NCBI GenBank assembly: GCA_033439295.1 | Contig: JAVTLE010000010.1 | Span: 1,426,001 to 1,490,000, forward strand | Direction of reading: 5' to 3' | Origin: Deuterostichococcus epilithicus | Taxonomy: Eukaryota > Chlorophyta > Trebouxiophyceae > Prasiolales > Stichococcaceae | DNA length: 64,000 nucleotides | Shown here: in pieces, positions 1 through 18,129 of the stretch | Layout: every line of letters begins with the position of its first letter | How positions within the stretch are numbered: the stretch's first letter is position 1 | Made by a program: the position numbers and the translations under genes | Notes under the pieces: generated by a model | Database searches by the model: none | Seen by the model: the letters and a program-made list of their open reading frames with translations, nothing else | What the model was told of the DNA's origin: nothing

Positions 1-1819
1 GGGACCGACCGCTCCTCTGCGCACGGCAGCGCGCCGCCGTCGTCCGGCCTGCGGTCGCCCGGCGGCGGGCGGCGGCGGCGGCTGCGGCGCCACCGTCGCG
101 CTTGGCGGAGGCCGCTGAGGCGGATGGGCTGACGAGGCCCTGCGGCGCCGCGGTGGAGGCCCTGGACGACCTGCTCGCAGAGCTGCATGTCCAGTCGGCA
201 GAAGGTGCCGCCGGCTCTCGAGACTCTCTTCAGACATGCTACACACCCTGCAGACTTGCAACGTGCATGGCAGGCAGCAAGGCAGCTGCACATAGGCGGG
301 TGACGGTGCAGCTTCTTGTGACGGCATGAGGTTCCGCTTGGCGACTGAAGGGAATGGCGGAAGTTGCAGATACGCTTTCGGCCGAAATGTCTGCCTGCGG
401 CCTCCAGGCCAGGCGGCCGCGCACCAGCCCTGGACGGCTGCGCTTGCGTTTGGCGGGTCGTATGGGGCTTTCTGCTGACACCTGAAGGCTGCACCAACTG
501 TCGGCGCAGGCCTAGATTTCTTTCCGCCGCTGGTGACGGTCTTCTCTAAGGAGCTGTGCACCCCCGCCAACAGGTGAGAAATGTCAGCACAGGGTGTCAA
601 GGCTCACGGCAACCTCCATGCATGCACTGGAGCCAGCTGTCCCGTGGACTTGAGCCCCAATCACGCTGCACTCCTGCACGTACGCTGCTGTCACACACGA
701 GAGGCATAGCCCAGGCTCGGCCTGCGCATGCATGCGACCGCTGGTCCACGGGCGTGCACCGACAGCGAGCACGGCCTCGCAGGCACCTGCGGCTGTTCCA
801 CATGGCTGTGCCGGCGCTGGTGGCGGCCGCTGTGGAGGCGGGGCTGGTGGCCAAGGAGGCGCTCGCCCGCCGCCGCCGCGGCGCCGCCCCTGCAGGCTTC
901 ACCGACGACGGCTTCCCCCTGGGCCTCGCCTTCCTGCTCAAGGCAATCGCGCCTGCCTTGTAGGCCTGACCCTGGGATTGATGCAGACTGCGGAAACATC
1001 ATGCGGCGGCTCCGCCGGCCCCGGCTCTGCAGGGTCCCACCTCGTGAGGCGCGACCGGCTGAGGGTCTGCTGGAGCACATCAGGGTGTGTGGTAGACATC
1101 CCCGAGCAGGGGATGTCAGCAGGTGACCTCGAATCAGATGTGCAGGTGCTGGAGCAGGAGACGGCTTTCGACAGCCTGCAGTGGTTCGAGGCGGTGGGCG
1201 GCCACTACGCGGGCGAGGCGGCCGCAGTCGCCGAGCGCCCCAGCGCCCACGGCCCGCCGTCGCCCGCCGGCCTGGCGGCGCGCCTCCTGGACGGCCTCGG
1301 CTCCACGCTGCGAGGTGCGGCGTACCCTCAGCCCTTGCGGCGGGGTCAGCGAGTGTATGGTCGTGGCTGCGGCACCTCCGAGCACGCTGTGCAGAGGAGG
1401 GCCTGCTGGCGGGGCCTGGTCCGCTCCGATGGGAGTGCTGTTCGTCCGGGGCATGCACGGTGCCGTTCAGAGTCGTGCCTGCAAGCCGCCGGAGGTGTGA
1501 GAGTGTGAGATGGGCACGGACTGTGGGCCTGTGATGTCGAGAGCTCCATCGAAGGAGGTCGCAGCCACAGCACGTTGCCGTCGGCAGATTTGTGCATGGG
1601 CAAGCGGCGACATGTGACATGGCCAAAGCCGATACGGCACCTTACTCCCTACTACCGGCAGGCTCCGCAGGCGGCGGCAGCCCGGACAAGGGTCATCAGG
1701 GCGACGAGGAGAACCGGCAGCTGCTGCTGTCGCGCATCCGCGCGTACGCCGCAGAATACGAGCTGCTGGCCAACACGCTCGCGGGCGTGCGCATGTTCTT
1801 TGCCGATGCGGACGAGTGA
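1..1819 (+). CDS. WASHC4: WASH complex subunit 4 (SWIP) homologue, C-terminal part
   Basis: This is the 3' end of a gene that enters from the left edge. Clear exons are 510-573, 783-942, 1146-1314 and 1662-1819, with the stop at 1817-1819; an earlier exon ends near 210. The stretch FTDDGFPLGLAFLLK, then FDSLQWFEAV, then YAAEYELLANTLAGVRMFF follows the C-terminal order of animal and Dictyostelium WASHC4/SWIP (DDGFAMGVAYILKL, FDSLHWFQSV, LQEFELLYFSLSSARIFF), which is established family knowledge. SWIP scaffolds the WASH regulatory complex that activates Arp2/3 on endosomes. The intron after position 942 appears to use a GC donor (AAG|GCAATC), because only that choice joins LLK to the next exon in phase. 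The Ala/Gly-rich linker between the last two blocks is not conserved. The upstream exons (1-500) are not fully resolved. Confidence 0.72.
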
Positions 1820-2434
1820 GGCAGAGGTGTGAGGCGAACGAGTGAGAGGCGGCGGCAGCAATGGCGGCTGGGCGGATTCGCTCCGACTGGGAAGGTCATC
1901 ACGCCCACGTGAACGCCCTTGTATCAGCCTGCAGGGAGCGCGAGCACTTGCTGCTGGCCACATCAATCTGCTGAGCGGAGGCGGCCGTAGTCCCAGGCTG
2001 CAGGTTGTGTAAACTGGGCACTGTACGGTGCGGCGGGTGGTGCGAGCAGTCGAAGTGTAGATAGAGCGTGCTGGAACGTTGCCGGTGCAAAGTTGGTCTG
2101 GTTCTGAAGGCGCTTGAGAAATTCTCATTGCGTTCTGCAACTTTCATTCAGGAGAGAGACAAATTTCAATGCCTCAATGCCAGATTTCGGCAGGCACGCC
2201 AAACAAACCACCCACTCTTACAGAGGCACAGCACATATCTGAGAAAGCGGAAACAGAACCCTTGCGGGACGTCATTCAACAAGCTTTTTGAAGCAGCAGC
2301 GCATCCCAAACCAGTGGTTCGGCAAACCAGTTGCGGTCACAGATCGTCACGGGTTGCAATTTCTTCACACCGGTGCCAGATTCTATCAAGATCCGCAGTG
2401 CAAAATCCAAACATCGCAGCCGCAGCAGGCCCTT
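1820..2434. other. Convergent 3' intergenic region
   Basis: The stretch lies between the end of the WASHC4 homologue (+) and the end of the coiled-coil gene (-). No conserved coding segment or repeat was seen. It presumably holds two 3' untranslated regions. Confidence 0.5.
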
Positions 2435-4113
2435 TTACGACACCATTCGCGGCGCTGCTGGCGATGCCAGCGGGTTCCCTGGCGCCGGCTGCTGCTCCTG
2501 CGGATGGCCATCGCCGCTGTCAGGCATCATCTCGTAGCTGCCATTGCGCGCCGCCGAGGACTGCCCCGAAGGCGCCGGAGCCGCCATCGAGCACGGGCCC
2601 CACATCATGCGCGACAGCGCGCCCATGGTCCGCACGAGCCACGGCGTTTCCAGCTGCGCCAGCCGAAGTCGCAGCGCCGCCAGCTCCTGCGCCTGCGGCA
2701 GTTTGCAATTCGAGTTGGGATGCAACCAGTCCAGCAGAACCTCGCAAACCAGGTGCAGTGCGGCTCAGCCTGCGAGGGCTCCAGCTGTGCAAGCCACTCC
2801 AGCGGCATGCTCAGCAGCGGCTGGCTGCACGGCATGCGGTCTTCGAGAACGTGGGCAAAACGTCGTCCCATCTCCTTAGAGCGCCGGCTGCTCATGTGTA
2901 CCGCTTCGCAATCACACGCGTGCGATCAGCCCACACCCGCCGCGCTGAAGGCAGGTTCGAGCCGACTCAAGCGCCACACCTGCGCCTCCAGCCTGTGTGA
3001 CACTTCATCCTTGCTGTCGCGGATGGCGGACTGCACGAAGGAGCGCTGCGTGCGCTCCTGGTCCAGCCGCCCCTGCAGCGCCGCTATCTCCCGCAGCAGC
3101 GTCTGCCCCTGGAGCCGGCAGGAACAGGTGTTCTCGTTGGACCCTCCTCAAACGAACGGTCATGACAGATTTGTTTTTGGACCAGCGCCTGGAGGCCTGC
3201 AGCACTGCAGTTCGCATAAGGCGCAGGAGCTCCCCCGTAGCAGCTCTGCGCCTGAATGTTTCCGATGAATGGCGGGTGATGCGGCTTCCAGCCCTACAGG
3301 AACCCCAGCAACCACAAGAGTAATCGCCCTGCAGTGCTCAAGCTTCACAGGAGGCGCTTAACGCTGTAGCAGATAGATGTCAGCAACGAAGGAGAGGCGC
3401 AAAAGAAGTAGCACACCAGCAGCCCAGGAGGCGCCGCAAACACCCCCAGAGGCGCCGCAACGATCAGCGCACCTGCTTGTCCACCTGGCTCTGCATGAGC
3501 ACCAGGTGCTGCTGCTCGCGGTTCACCTCCGCCGCCAGGTCGTCCGCCACGCCTTCCAGCACGCCTTCAAGCTTCGCCTCCAGCTCCGCGACCGACTGCC
3601 GCACGCATTGCTCGACCTCCGGGCTGTAGACGCCGGCGGGCGACTGCTGCTGCGCTCTGCCGCCGGCCTGCTGGCCGTCCGGCGTGTCCGGGCCGCGGTC
3701 GGCCGCTTTCGCTGCCGCCTCTGCGTCGTATCGCCGGTACGACTGCTGCTGCTCGTAAGCTTCATGCGCGTCGTCTGAATATGCGTCATATGCGCCGCCG
3801 CCGCCGCCGCCGCCGTCACCATCCAGCTGCGCGTTCAGCTCCTTCACCTGTGCACATATGTGTGGGAGGACGCTATTGCGTACATGATCTCTGGGCAGAA
3901 GGGCCAGAGGCCCAGATCAGTTTGAATCATGTATGCGAAATTCATGCACAATCCAGCACCCACCCTCTGTTGCAGCGCCTCAAATACTTCGCCGGTCTGC
4001 TCGAGCACCGCTTCTCGAGACAGATCAGCGCTGCCTTGCGACTCACGCTGCTCTGATTGCTGTGCTTCTAGCTCTGGAGCAAGGGTCCTGGCAAGGGGGT
4101 GCTGCTCGTCCAT
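2435..4113 (-). CDS. Coiled-coil protein of unknown function
   Basis: Minus-strand exons can be chained: a start exon from 4113 (MDEQHPLARTLAPELEAQQS...) ending near 3968; an exon from about 3849 to 3476 beginning VKELNAQLDGDG; an exon around 3118-2990 beginning GQTLLREIAALQGRLDQ; an exon around 2890-2760; and a last exon from about 2702 to the stop at 2435. Junctions at the first two introns keep phase 0. The protein is about 330 residues, rich in Glu, Gln, Ala and Leu, with heptad-like stretches (EQCVRQSVAELEAKLEGVL; LQGRLDQERTQRSFVQSAI) typical of coiled coils. A Gly run and a Tyr/Asp/Ala-rich linker separate them. No enzymatic motif, signal peptide or membrane segment is visible and I do not recognise the family. 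An in-frame Met at 4161 could also be the start. It is divergent to MCM6. Confidence 0.5.
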
Positions 4114-4490
4114 GGCAGGCCGTCGAAGCTGAGTTCTGAGACGAAAAGGCTTCTTGAACACTCCTGGGAGCCACCAGCACTGCCAGACTTCTCAGCAATG
4201 TGTCAGAGTGCACGGCAGGATGCGAACATCCTACAGAAGTCCACTTTCCGCACAGCCTTGCGCAGCCCTCTGCAGTGTTGAGCAAGCTCTTCAAGCAACT
4301 TTGCGACTTTTTTGCGGTTGACTGTCAAGACGCAAGCAAGAGTTTTACGCACTTCACACCTTCGCTCGGCCTGCCGCCGAAACCCTGATGAACCAAATCC
4401 AGCTCATCGTGAGTCATGCCTCACAATTCAAAATGCCACCTCCGAAAGCGGAGCAGGGCAAACAGAACGCACCACCCTGATCCAGCAGCC
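4114..4490. promoter_or_regulatory. Divergent promoter region, coiled-coil gene / MCM6
   Basis: The 377 bases lie between two divergent start codons, so they should hold both promoters. No exact E2F consensus (TTTSSCGC on either strand) was found here, which is worth noting since MCM genes are usual E2F targets. A T-run followed by GCGG sits near 4309-4318. Confidence 0.4.
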
Positions 4491-11600
<7,110 letters not shown>

Positions 11601-12266
11601 TCTCCAGCGATGACCAGACGTCTGTGAGCGACTCAAAGCGCCCACAGACGGCCATGAGCCGAACAACATTAGTCAGCGAGCGCACTGCATTCCGGTGCTG
11701 ACCAGTGCCTCAGCCGCTCGCGGCAGTTCTGACGATGCGCTGCCAGCCCGAGAGCACTGCGTCACTGGCCCATGACTTCACTACAGGCTGGAGCGGCGGC
11801 CGACGCCACTTATTGACAGCCACCCGCTTGGTTGTTGTGTGGAGCATCGAGAAGGGTAGCAAAGAGTTGCACCGCAATTGGGTCAGGATGAACCCTGCTG
11901 TGCCATCAACAGCAGCACATCATGTCGCGACGCCAGCAATGCTTTGGTTTTGATTTTGTATCGCGACTCTCTGTAAGTGAAGACGAAGCAACTGCGCGTG
12001 TCGAGGCGACAACCATATTTTATGGGTCACCACCTTGATCATGTCCCTATGAGCTGAGAACAGCAACTTTGAACCAGAGGCATCCTTCCGGTCTGTTCTG
12101 CAGCAAGTCAGTTCACGCCAGGTTGTGAAACTGCTTTGTTTGCCCTTGCTCCAACACGTTTTCAGGCTGAGGATGCGGCTCCTGGGTTCATGGACAACTT
12201 CAGCCAATTGCGATGCATGGCGCGCCGCCATGCCTTTCGTGTCGAACCTAGCTCACGCACACCAAC
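11601..12266. other. Convergent 3' region of MCM6 and the glycosyltransferase gene
   Basis: No coding segment is recognised. A TGTAA at 11972-11976, 372 bases after the MCM6 stop, matches the green-algal polyadenylation signal and could end the MCM6 transcript. Confidence 0.45.
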
Positions 12267-15200
12267 TCAATGTTTCCTCCGCTTTGTTCGTCTAGAATGA
12301 CCCTGAGTGCCTATACCCGCCTGGCTGCGTTGCCCCTCCGCTCCTCCGTAGCTGTCGCTGCTCTGCTGGGCGCGGCCGCCGCCATCTCGTTTGGGTCCTG
12401 CCTTCCTGCTGCCATCCTTGCTTCCCCCAGCTCGCTTGCCGCTGCTGCCTGGTTTGCCGCTGCCTGTGCCACCGCTCTGGACTGCGTCCCCATCGGCTTC
12501 GCCAGCCGTGGTCGCCAGCGCTGCCATCGTGAAGTTGCCGTACACGCCCAGCTGCAGCAGGCCATTGACATACTGTTGCGATACCGACCCTCGGGGAAGA
12601 GCAAGCCAATCGCAAAGCAGCAATAGCAGGGTGGATGCCGATGGTACACATACCGCAGTCACAGCGGTGTGCAGACCCCATCCTGGCCATATTGCTGTGG
12701 TGCGCGGTGCGCAGTGCGCTGCGTGAACCCCCACATTGCTGCAGCAGGGTGTCGCAATCAAGCGGCCGAGAGACTCACGTCGTCAGTGTCGTCGACGCGC
12801 GCAAACTCGTAGCCGACCCCGGCGCAGCGGGACCCCCGGCAGCGCGATGGGTAGTCCAGAAAGTGGCAGGATCCAGACCGCGCCTGCCCCAGCGCCATCC
12901 AGCGCGCCGCCGCCGGCGAGCTGGCCCAGGCGGCCGCAAAGGAGAAGCCGCTGTGGCTCATCACAAGCGCGTCCATCTGCGCAGCAGAAGCTGTTTTGGA
13001 GCTCGGAACATCGGGGTCGCATGTTTGTCTGCGCGGCAGGCTTCACTGGTGGGTGGCGATGACGTCCAAATGGCAATGGCCCAGGGCGACAAGGCAGCTT
13101 GGCGTCGAGAGTTTGGCCATAAGACGCCTGGCAGGTCATGTCCACAGGCCTCACGTGCTGCAGAGCCCTTCAGTCGTGCACGCCCCGCCCAGGAGGCGCA
13201 GGGCAGAAGGCCGGCACTTGGAGGGAGAGAGGCAGATTCACACCCGCGTCAGCAGGTACCAGTCGAGGTACGTTTTGGCGGCCTGCCGCACGAGCGCCGC
13301 CCGGTCGTTTGCCGGCAGCGCCGCCGCGAGGTGCGGCTTGTCGTTGTGCGTGATGGTGCCGCGCGCCGCGACCACCGGCACGCCGCCCGCCGCCAGCCGC
13401 CGCGTCACCGCCTCCAGCGCCTGTGCGGCGCAGGCACGAAGGTGTCCGTTCATCGCCGCTTTGACGAGTAGCAGCAGCTGGCTGTGGGGTATGGATCTTC
13501 GTCTGCTCGCCTGCTGGCACAACCAGGATGCTATCGCGGTGTGAAGGGCATCCTTGCCAGCACACTCGCCACAGCCCAGAACCTGTGCGGCTGCGCAAAC
13601 GTCCATGCGCTGAGGGCAGCCGCAGCTCACGCGACGCAGATTTGACCAGAGTAGCAGCCGTGACCGATCGAGCCCAAGCGGTTGTATTTTTTCCCTATTA
13701 GCGGTGCGACACCTGCTGCCTTGCGGCCAGTGACGCGGGTAGTGCTTGACGCAACCACGAGGAGGAGCCTCGTTCGTGTACCTCAGCGGAGTCGGCGGCG
13801 ATGAAGGCCACGCAGGGGCGCGGCGCTGCATCAGCGCACTGCGCCAGCGCCTCCTCACCGAAGCACCCTGCAGACCTGCTCAGTCAGCAGACGCCACTTC
13901 AATGACATGCAATGAAAACTCTGTTCCAGACTGGTTTGCTTCGGACGGCTGCCCCTCGCGCGCAGTCGTTGCCCCTCGCAGAAGAGCTGCCATCAGGAGA
14001 GCGACAGGCTGGTCGGCTCAGCCGCTGTACTTGGCGTGCTCTGACCTCGTGTCGCTCTGGCACGCTTGACGCGGCGACCTCGAGCACATGGCATCCAAGG
14101 GATGCCACGTGACTGACAACGCGACAGATCAGCCAGGGCAGATCGACTGCAGAGCCTGACAAGCTGGGACGATCCTCAAAAGGGCTGCCGCATGGGATCC
14201 TCCACCATGTTGCGCTGAGCGTTATGAACCATCAAACACTGAGCCCGACAGATCAAACACTGAGCCCGACAGATCGACCATGATGAACCGAGCACTGCAA
14301 AGTCACAGATTTGCTGAAGCGCACTCGAGGGGCTGACGCACAGGGTCCTCCATCTTGTCGCCGCCCAGACGCACATGGATGCCCACCCTCAGGGCCCCCG
14401 GCGTCGTGGCCAGCTGCTGCAGGTAGGGTTCCGCCTCCTGCTCCAGGTACGACGATGGCCGGCTCAGGTACAGCGCCAGGCCTGCGCCAGGCAGCAGAGA
14501 TGGCTCGCGCCAGCTCCAGAAGGCCGCACGATTTCCAAGCCTCTCGCACTGTCGGCCGGCCTGCCGGCAGGCAGCGGTTGACTCCAAGTCCACCCGTGCG
14601 CCGATGGACATACCCATAGTGCAGCCTCGATGACCCGCATCCCCGCACGAGTGGGCCTGCCGGCCGCTCCTCTGGCTGCTCGTTCTGCCATGCTGCGACT
14701 CCCATGCGCTGTTTGCCCTCCCATGCGTGCTCCAAAGTGTCCGCCCCAACAGTGTCGAACGGCCCTCGCCTGTGTGCAGCAGGTCACGGACCGGCACGTC
14801 CGCCAGGCGGTAGCGCGCCAGCGCCCGCGCGAGCGACGGCGCCTGCAGGAACTCGGGGAACAGCGCCGCGTTGCTGCGCGACTCCACCACATCCGCCCCC
14901 CGCCACTTCCCCACGTAGTCAAAGTCTGCAGCACCCAATGCAAGCTGTCTGAAGGGAAACAGCTCGAAGGCGAAGCAGCTCGGACGACAGCACCCGGTTC
15001 CAGCAGATGCGGCCTCCGATCACGGGGCAGCAGCGCACCTCCAGGCGCCATGACAGCCGCTGCAGCGTGCCCTGGGAGGCGGTGCATGCCGGCGAAGCTT
15101 TCATGAAGCGCTCACCCCGCATCTTGGCGGCGCTGAAGACCTGCAGGCGGCGCCACGCCACGGTTGTGGCTGACGCATTGCCAGGCGCCACCAGACAGGC

Positions 15201-16474
15201 GCGCATGTCCGGGAAGGCCAGCGTGTCGTCGGACGGCAGCAGGTATTCCTGCACCGGCACTGGCCGCTCCCACTGGCTGACGAAGAAGGAATGCGTCAGC
15301 ACCGCCTGCGTTGTCGGCAGCGGCAGGGCCGGTGAGTCGTTGGGCGGGTCAGATATGGTCCCAAACTGCACAGTTTCAGGGTTGTGCTTCATGGCTACTC
15401 GTGGCATCAACTCCGATGCATGCCAGTACGCGACGCTTTTTCGTGGAGGCGCCCGCGACCAGTCGAATTATAAGCTGCGGGTTGTCCACCTGCCAGAAGG
15501 CCAGGTTCTGGCCCTTAACGCGGTCGCCGAGGCCGCCGCACACATGGCCATCATCGCGGCAGACATAGGTGACGACCATTGGGCGGCAGGGTGTGCCGAC
15601 GCCGCGCCGCAGCGACCACAGCCACATGTCGCGCACGTGCCGCACGATGTGTACCTGCCGAGCGCCTGACCCTGTGGCCGCCTGCTGCAGCCACCTGCGA
15701 CGTCGCATCAGAGAAAATCTGCGGCTGCGCGGCCTGACCGTCTGCGGCGCATGTGGAATGTTTATAATCGGGAACAGGACATCGTTGCCATGATAACCCC
15801 ATGAATGCATGTAGGGTGGAAGCATGCAGGCCGTGCTGACTTCACCTGAAGTCGTAGCCCTCATCCAGTGACCGCCCATGCTGGTCGAGACACTCGGCGT
15901 ATGTGAGCGGCCGCCCCTTGGCGTCTGCCGGCACTGGCTGCGAAAAGTCAAAGGGGCAGCTGTACCGCTCCCGCTGGAAGCCGCCCTTGCTGTACAACAG
16001 CTGTGGTTGCTCCTCCTGTGCGCTGCCTGGCCCGCGCACGCCCACTGCGAGTGAGGGCGCGTCCTCCAGCCGGCTGCCGGCGGAGCCGACACCGCCGCTG
16101 CTGCCGCTGCGGTGTAGCGCCCGCACCCATGGCACCACATGCTCGTCGCTGTTGTAGGTGACTGCAAGAGCAGGGCAGGTGGTGGTGGCGCCTTCAATAT
16201 TTCAGCGTGCTAGATCGACACCTGCTCGCGACCCCCTCACCTCTGAACACGACTAGCGCAAAATCAACTATGATGCACATGGACTTCTGACGACATAGTA
16301 TACAACAGAATGACACTAACTCGTACCTGGGATGAAGAAAAACAGCAGGGCGATGGCAAACACTGGCAATATATGCCACGATCTGGGCTGCCAGCGAGCC
16401 TGCGGAACAGTGTGATCTGGCGTGTATACCGAAAGGCGGCTTTGCTTGACGTGTGGCGCCGGCGATGACCCCAT
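12267..16474 (-). CDS. Type II membrane fucosyltransferase-like glycosyltransferase
   Basis: Exon 1 (16474-16327) encodes a short basic N-terminus and a hydrophobic signal anchor at about residues 33-49 (HILPVFAIALLFFFIP), so a Golgi type II protein is likely. Exon 2 (16161-15846) and exon 3 (from about 15698) join in phase and give HVCGGLGDRVKG, the nucleotide-sugar-site start seen in O-fucosyltransferase/NodZ-like GT-B enzymes. Later minus-strand exons give FDYVGKWRGADVVESRSNA (near 14920), GIHVRLGGDK (near 14350), CVAFIAADSAEV (near 13810), YLLTRVDALVMSHSGFSFAAAW (near 13250 and 12970) and a Gly/Ser/Lys-rich tail ending RRTKRRKH at 12267. HxRxG, the AADS strand and the DALVMSHSGFS segment are the usual C-terminal landmarks. 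The acceptor (glycoprotein, cell-wall glycan or other) cannot be read from sequence. Exon ends beyond exon 3 are approximate. Confidence 0.65.
14231..14272. repeat. Two tandem 21-bp units
   Basis: The unit ATCAAACACTGAGCCCGACAG occurs twice head to tail inside what reads as an intron of the glycosyltransferase gene. A partial third copy of the junction (GATC) follows. Confidence 0.85.
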
Positions 16475-17014
16475 GTCACCCAGCCATCACGCTGATCTGA
16501 CTTCAATTTTCAGCGAGCCGATGTGTCAAAGCACCTTGCGAGCGTCCTGCACTGCTGATCAGCACTGTAACAGGGCGATGACACCTTGCAAACGTTAAGA
16601 GACTGCGGTAGCCATGCACCCATGCACTGGAAGTTCATGGGTGTCCCGTTTCTGATGTGCAATACCCCCTTCCCGGGAGCGCCAGGCGATGCTCCACACT
16701 CGCGAAGCGGGCGACAGTTGCCGTATATTTCGCCAGCTCCTTCTGACAGCAGAGCACTATTTCAGATTGCAGAAGCGACCTCCTAATTTTGTAAGGCAAC
16801 GCAACTCGGTGTTGAGCGCATTGCACACGTCCTGTCCAGGAGTAACGCTGCAGTTTCACTTCGGGTTGCACGGCCAATCAGTGCGCCTTGTCTCTCACAT
16901 CCGGAAGAGCGCAATTCAAGCCAGCTGGCTGCAGTTTCCTTAAGCTTCGCCGGTTTGTGAGCTGCACTCACCGCCAAGCGGCAGTGCTCGTGCGGCTGAA
17001 GGAGGTTGTGCAGG
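16475..17014. promoter_or_regulatory. Divergent promoter region, glycosyltransferase / 81-aa protein
   Basis: The stretch separates two divergent start codons and should hold both promoters. No recognised motif or conserved coding segment was seen. Confidence 0.35.
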
Positions 17015-17593
17015 ATGAGCTTCTTCGGCAGAGTTCTCAGCTACGTCTTCAACGAGGTGCTGGTGAACACCCTGGCCAATAGGTGTGTCCGTCGTCCGCA
17101 GTGCGGTAGTTGCGCATGATGTGTTGTCTGCAGGGTGCGCTATTGCGCCCAGGGCTGGGCACGGCATCTGCACATTATACTGCTCGACAATACACAGTAT
17201 GTTCATCGGTATTCAAGCCTTGAATACGCATTCGCACCTCAACCGTGTGGTGCGTGCAGCAAATCTTTCCAGCGCTTTGCGGTGCGGTCCAGCAAGGCGA
17301 TGGAGGAGCTCAATGCCAAGAGTGAGTGTCCAGGCAATGGAGAGCACCGCATGCCGCCGTGCTGTGCTGCTTGAGTATGTCTGCATGCAGTTGCACCAGC
17401 GTGCCTTCGAGTTTTGCGGATGGTGCATTGTGATGGTGTGCACAAATGGCTGAACGCCTGCTGCTTGCATCTCACAGGCTCGGAGCACAAGGAGCGTCTG
17501 GGCTCTCAGGCTTCGGAGTTTGCCAAGACGTTCAGGGAGGAGCTCAAGAAGGGGAGCGACGAAATCTTCAAGGATGCACCGCCCCGCAAGTAG
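17015..17593 (+). CDS. Small 81-aa protein of unknown function
   Basis: Three exons (17015-17082, 17260-17321, 17478-17593) close in frame, 246 coding bases in all. The N-terminus reads MSFFGRVLSYVFNEVLVN, an amphipathic or weakly hydrophobic helix, followed by SFQRFAVRSSKAMEEL and a charged C-terminal helix ending DAPPRK. Donors are GTGTGT and GTGAGT; acceptors end CAG. The regular phases, the short introns and the strong helix propensity argue for a real gene despite the size. The pattern looks like small plant organelle- or membrane-associated proteins, but I cannot name the family. It sits between the divergent glycosyltransferase gene and the convergent zinc-finger/UBA gene. Confidence 0.6.
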
Positions 17594-18129
17594 CCAGGCG
17601 CTGATGAAGGAGAGCAGCAGGTAGCATTGTGCTGAGGTTCGTTGATGCACCAATACACCCAAGAAAGAGCTGGTGATGTATGGCAAGTGCCAAATCGAGC
17701 CCAGCATTCGTTCATTGTGAGTTGAGATCGATCGAGTGAAATGGCATGGCAAGGCGGACACTCCCATCAACAGGCAGGGTGAGCGTGATCTTTTCCGATG
17801 CATGAAAGTACCCGTTAAACGGAGCAGGGGTGCCAGACTCAGTGTTCATTTTGCAAGACGACGTGCCCGCCAAGCACATGCACTCCGCACATAAACTCTA
17901 GCAGCATCTCCAACCTGCACTGTTCCCCCGCACCAGCGTCACAAAACACAAGTCATAGCCCTGCTGTCAGATCGTTAGCCAGCCAGCCAGCCAGCCCAAT
18001 ATGTCCATCTGTTGCAATACTTGAGCACAACGAATGGAGACGACGGCTGGCAGCCATGCGCCACCTTTGATGTACCTGGCACGCTGCTCAGCCAGGCCAA
18101 GCTGTGAACAGCCGGCCGTGGTCGCCACC
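17594..18129. other. Convergent 3' region
   Basis: No coding segment is recognised between the 81-aa gene (+) and the zinc-finger/UBA gene (-). It includes an AGCC microsatellite at 17977-17996. Confidence 0.5.
17977..17996 (+). repeat. (AGCC)5 microsatellite
   Basis: Five exact AGCC units lie in a convergent intergenic region. Confidence 0.95.

Noticed and set aside
691-1626. A 311-codon open frame on the minus strand over the WASHC4 exons
   Set aside because: It is Arg/Pro/Ser-rich, as expected for the shadow of GC-rich DNA, and lies opposite exons with clear family similarity.
2068-3268. Two overlapping plus-strand open frames of 310 and 326 codons
   Set aside because: Composition is shadow-like and they lie opposite the coiled-coil exons on the minus strand, which join in phase.
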